Assembly: GCA_001512695.1 (NCBI GenBank)
Contig: LFSJ01000200.1
Coordinates: forward strand, 15,679-64,535
DNA length: 48,857 bases
Reading direction: 5' to 3'
Origin: Tepidanaerobacter sp. DTU063
GTDB taxonomy: Bacteria; Bacillota; Thermosediminibacteria; Thermosediminibacterales; Tepidanaerobacteraceae
Shown here: positions 46,088 through 48,857 of the stretch, piece by piece
Layout: each line of letters starts with the position of its first letter
Position numbering within the stretch: position 1 is the first letter of the stretch
Notes under the pieces: generated by a model
The model's input: only the letters and a program-made list of their open reading frames with translations
Told to the model about the DNA's origin: nothing
Database searches by the model: none
Position numbers and translations under genes: made by a program

Positions 46088-48250
46088 TTACCAACTAGCT
46101 GCTCTCTCAACTTCTATATCAAACACTTGCCCATCCCGGTTTATAGTCAGCTTTACCTTTGTGCCAGCCTTGCCTGAAACTCTAATCGCAACTTCTTCAA
46201 GAGCGAATTTCATATCCTGAACATCTATACCATCAACAGCCACTATAATATCTCCCGGCAGTATACCCGCTTTATCGGCTGGCATCCCAGGCACACATGC
46301 AATCACTTCAACCTCGTCACTATCATTAAGATATGTGGAAAAGCCTATGGGGCCACCTGTTAGTTTATCCCAGAGTAACTCATCTTCCAGATTGAACTGG
46401 AATTCAATGTAACAAATCTTATTATCAGTTACAAAAAACTTACTGGTGTAGCGGAAACCTTCATAGCCTTCATCAGGGTACATTTCAGCTATTATAATAT
46501 CAGAATAGTCATTTACTATTCCTTCTACTTGCCATATATTTTCTGATAGTTTTCTGATATTACTATCATCGTATTTCATGCGGCTTTCATACTTGATGAA
46601 AGATTTTATTATTTCTTCAACATTTTCCTTTCCGTCATCCATATACAGAAAGCCATCCAGGTAATTGTCCACAAAAACCACGTCGTCAGCAAGTAGGGCT
46701 ATTGCAGCCTCTGCATCTCCCTCATTTATTGCCCTAAAAAAGCTCTCAACTATGTTGTAATTATCTGTCGCTTCTGTATATGATAGAAACGCCATAAATT
46801 CTCTGCCGCTTCCCAGGGTTGCAGGCTTTGAACCTTCTTCACCGTCTACATCTGCCTTAACTGCAAAAAAGTAGGCACCTGCTTCCGGAATAAGTTTATC
46901 GTAAATTGTCATTGTCAACCTGTCGCCTTTTTGTGCAGTAATCCCTTTAATGTGCACCTTTTGACCATTATCGCCGATGTCTTCCTCTGCCAATATTTTT
47001 TCTACACCGTTTATTATTACTTTATCCTGGCCTGCTGTGAAGCTTATTTCCTCCGGCAAACTGAATTCAACGCATCCTTCATTAAAATCATTCCCAAATG
47101 TGTAAGTCAATGATATGGTTTGCTTGCTGCCCGATTTGGCACTTTGTGGGCTTAGTTCCAGGCTGCCTTCATATCCAAGAGGTATCCTAGAAAATAGCTC
47201 TGTAGTTTCGTAGTAGGAAAAGAGCTCGGTAGGACCGTACTGGTCATTTTCTGTCGGCAACTTTTCTCCCGAACCATCTGCATCAGCAATAACCTTGAAG
47301 GCATGAAAACCGGGTTCAGGCATTGTTATTCCTTCCAGCAAGAGCATAACCACTGAGCCTTCTGCTGCCGTGACATCGGTTACCCGTACTTCTCTTCCTT
47401 CATTCTGGATATTATCAGGGTCCAGCCATATTATTTCTGTATCCCTTCCGGTACCACTGATAGCTACCCAGTCTCTGCCCGCTACAGCCTTAATCCCCGC
47501 TGGCAGCTGAAAGATCACGGAACCCTTTGTGAAATCATCACCAAGTGAGTAAAAGAGGACGATTCTGCCGCTTGAGCCGCTGTCAACTATCCCCGGTTTT
47601 ATTTCCAAGTTTCCTGGTTTGGTGATTTTTTCTGATAAAAAGCTGAAAATACTTTTGGCATTATTTAGAACGGTGATGGCTTCAGCCCTGGTGATATTTC
47701 CTTGAGGTCTAAATGAACCATCAGGATAGCCGCTTAACAATTCATTGTGGACAGCGACTGCCACAAAAGTTCTAGCCCAATCGGGTATATCTTCGTAATC
47801 AGAGAATTTGGTCAAAACTGACTCGTCCTGAGGTAAAGGCAATTCAGCAATAATTTTAACTAAGATGACAGTCACTTCCACTCGGCTTATCTGCTCGTCA
47901 GGACGGACGGTCCCATCGTCGAAACCCGAAATGTATCCTGCAGCAACTGCCTTAGCCACATCTTCCGCATACATATGATCCTCATGCAGGTCGGGAAAGT
48001 TAACCTGTGTAGTTTTTTCAAATCCAAAGGCTTTATTAGTAAGTGCTATAAACTCTCCTCTTGTAATCTTGGCATCAGGGTAGAACTTACCGTCATCACC
48101 GTACTGGGTCCATCCTTTATCAAGCCACTCCATAATTTGCTCTTGTGCCCAGTGACCTTCTACATCCGATGGTTTAGCAAAGGATATACCCGCTTGCAAC
48201 AAAAATACCATCATAATCGCCAGTGCTAGTGCCTTTTTAAATTTTGACAT
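46088..48250 (-). CDS. SLH - tandem beta-sandwich - NTF2-like - PDZ surface protein
   Basis: This 720-residue exported protein has a signal peptide (1-25) and three SLH repeats (about 28-75, 84-135, 148-200). Two similar beta-sandwich repeats follow (214-325, SLGDDFTKGSVIFQLP; 362-470, TFGNDFNEGCVEFSLP). A SnoaL/NTF2-like alpha-beta domain (about 495-620; IVESFFRAINEGDAEAAIALL) and a C-terminal PDZ domain (630-716; ADKAGILPGDIIVAVDGID) complete it. No protease domain accompanies the PDZ. It is probably anchored to the wall by SLH and displays the other domains outside. The ATG start follows CTAGGAGG. I know of no named family with this order. Confidence 0.82.
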   Translation of the reverse strand: MSKFKKALALAIMMVFLLQAGISFAKPSDVEGHWAQEQIMEWLDKGWTQYGDDGKFYPDAKITRGEFIALTNKAFGFEKTTQVNFPDLHEDHMYAEDVAKAVAAGYISGFDDGTVRPDEQISRVEVTVILVKIIAELPLPQDESVLTKFSDYEDIPDWARTFVAVAVHNELLSGYPDGSFRPQGNITRAEAITVLNNAKSIFSFLSEKITKPGNLEIKPGIVDSGSSGRIVLFYSLGDDFTKGSVIFQLPAGIKAVAGRDWVAISGTGRDTEIIWLDPDNIQNEGREVRVTDVTAAEGSVVMLLLEGITMPEPGFHAFKVIADADGSGEKLPTENDQYGPTELFSYYETTELFSRIPLGYEGSLELSPQSAKSGSKQTISLTYTFGNDFNEGCVEFSLPEEISFTAGQDKVIINGVEKILAEEDIGDNGQKVHIKGITAQKGDRLTMTIYDKLIPEAGAYFFAVKADVDGEEGSKPATLGSGREFMAFLSYTEATDNYNIVESFFRAINEGDAEAAIALLADDVVFVDNYLDGFLYMDDGKENVEEIIKSFIKYESRMKYDDSNIRKLSENIWQVEGIVNDYSDIIIAEMYPDEGYEGFRYTSKFFVTDNKICYIEFQFNLEDELLWDKLTGGPIGFSTYLNDSDEVEVIACVPGMPADKAGILPGDIIVAVDGIDVQDMKFALEEVAIRVSGKAGTKVKLTINRDGQVFDIEVERAASW

Positions 48251-48380
48251 CTTACTACCTCCTAGCAGGTTTTTTGTTAACTACATAATAAGGTAAATCA
48301 GAGGACAATTAAAATCATGTAAAAATATTTATGACATCCACGCTTTTTACTATGCTCTTATACAACACTAATTAACGATT

Positions 48381-48419
48381 GCCGGACCTGCTACTTTTTT
48401 CTCATACGACAGATCCGGC
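48381..48419 (-). terminator. Hairpin downstream of the partial SLH-PDZ paralogue
   Basis: GCCGGACCTG and CAGATCCGGC form a 10-bp stem with one mismatch, 18 bases beyond the paralogue's stop. As at 46,032 it is preceded on the minus strand by AATAATAATGCCGGA but no U-run follows. Confidence 0.45.
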
Positions 48420-48436
48420 ATTATTATTTTTAGTCC

Positions 48437-48857
48437 TTACCAGCCCGCGACTCTCTCGACTTCAACATCAAACACTTGACCGTTCCGGTTTATCGTTAGC
48501 GTAACCTTTGTTCCTGCCTTACCAGATAGTCTTAACCAGGCTTCATCTTCACCATATTTCATGTCGCTTATATATAATTCGTCTATTGCCACTATAATAT
48601 CTCCAGGCATAAGGCCAGCTTTGTCAGCAGGCATTCCGGGCACGCAGCCTTGTATTACTATCTCATTCTTATCATTTTCATATCCGAAAATACCTATTTT
48701 ACCATTGATTAGTTCATGCCATGCCATCTCATCATCCTGGTTCCACAGGAATTCAACGTAACAAATCTTATCATCTGTCACAAAATACTTGCTGACATAG
48801 CGGAAACCCTTATAGCTTTCATCAGGGTACAATTCATTAATCAATACATCGGTATAG
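48437..48857 (-). CDS. SLH-PDZ-type paralogue, C-terminal part only (runs off window)
   Basis: About 139 residues are visible, beginning inside an NTF2-like domain (INELYPDESYKGFRYVSKYF) and ending with a PDZ domain (ADKAGLMPGDIIVAIDELYI) and the tail QVFDVEVERVAGW. It aligns throughout with residues about 582-720 of the neighbouring SLH-PDZ protein, which ends QVFDIEVERAASW. The apparent TTG at 48844 is internal, and the true start is beyond the window. It is the upstream tandem copy of the family. Confidence 0.85.
   Translation of the reverse strand, partial: YTDVLINELYPDESYKGFRYVSKYFVTDDKICYVEFLWNQDDEMAWHELINGKIGIFGYENDKNEIVIQGCVPGMPADKAGLMPGDIIVAIDELYISDMKYGEDEAWLRLSGKAGTKVTLTINRNGQVFDVEVERVAGW

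Noticed and set aside
48844-48844. TTG at 48844 as the start of the last protein
   Set aside because: The frame continues upstream to the window edge and aligns with the interior of the SLH-PDZ protein, so the start is outside the window.

Overview
The window looks like chromosome from a low-GC, endospore-forming, Gram-positive anaerobe of the class Clostridia. The evidence is an alpha/beta-type small acid-soluble spore protein, SpoVM, RemA, SepF, DivIVA, PrkC/PrpC, YloU/YloV-like proteins, and S-layer (SLH) proteins. The gene order also follows the Bacillus yloA-to-spoVM, ylm and lspA neighbourhoods. A member of the Thermoanaerobacterales, perhaps near Tepidanaerobacter, would fit, but that is a low-confidence inference from gene content.

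Positions 1-19,400 are core housekeeping genes, almost all on the minus strand and tightly packed. Transcription order runs from yicC (19,219) through remA, gmk, rpoZ, coaBC, priA, def, fmt, a DUF116 gene, rsmB, rlmN, prpC, prkC and rpe to a 52-residue membrane peptide and spoVM. After the single plus-strand gene rpmB come asp23 (yloU), a FakA/YloV-like kinase, recG, a spore SASP gene and the start of rsmD. A well-formed sigma-A promoter (19,310-19,338) precedes yicC. The block joins nucleotide and coenzyme A synthesis, translation start and rRNA modification, replication restart, and a Ser/Thr kinase/phosphatase pair.

Positions 19,400-32,900 hold the ribosome quality-control factor rqcH (plus strand), then the minus-strand groups lspA-rluD-pyrR, a TraR/DksA gene, DUF5665, and hlyD-yggS-sepF-yggT-divIVA. 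Next are tRNA-Pro(GGG) with its own promoter and terminator, and a threonine operon (ACT/PheB regulator, hom, thrC, thrB). A DUF1405 membrane protein and endonuclease III follow.

Positions 32,900-42,700 hold a C-terminal-processing protease, a nitronate monooxygenase-like flavoprotein and a polyprenyl diphosphate synthase. A plus-strand three-gene MacAB-type exporter has an adaptor with two complete lipoyl/barrel modules. A small coiled protein and an exported 5'-nucleotidase close this part.

Positions 42,700-48,857 are a cell-surface accessory region. It has one intact SLH / tandem beta-sandwich / NTF2-like / PDZ protein, the C-terminus of a second paralogue running off the window, and a decayed third copy. 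A large GLUG-repeat S-layer protein there is broken out of frame just before its SLH anchor. This region is the least conventional part of the window. Two features stand out across the window: many genes appear to start at TTG, and several small or shifted starts are decided by promoters and ribosome-binding sites (SpoVM, the 52-residue peptide, LspA, the polyprenyl synthase).
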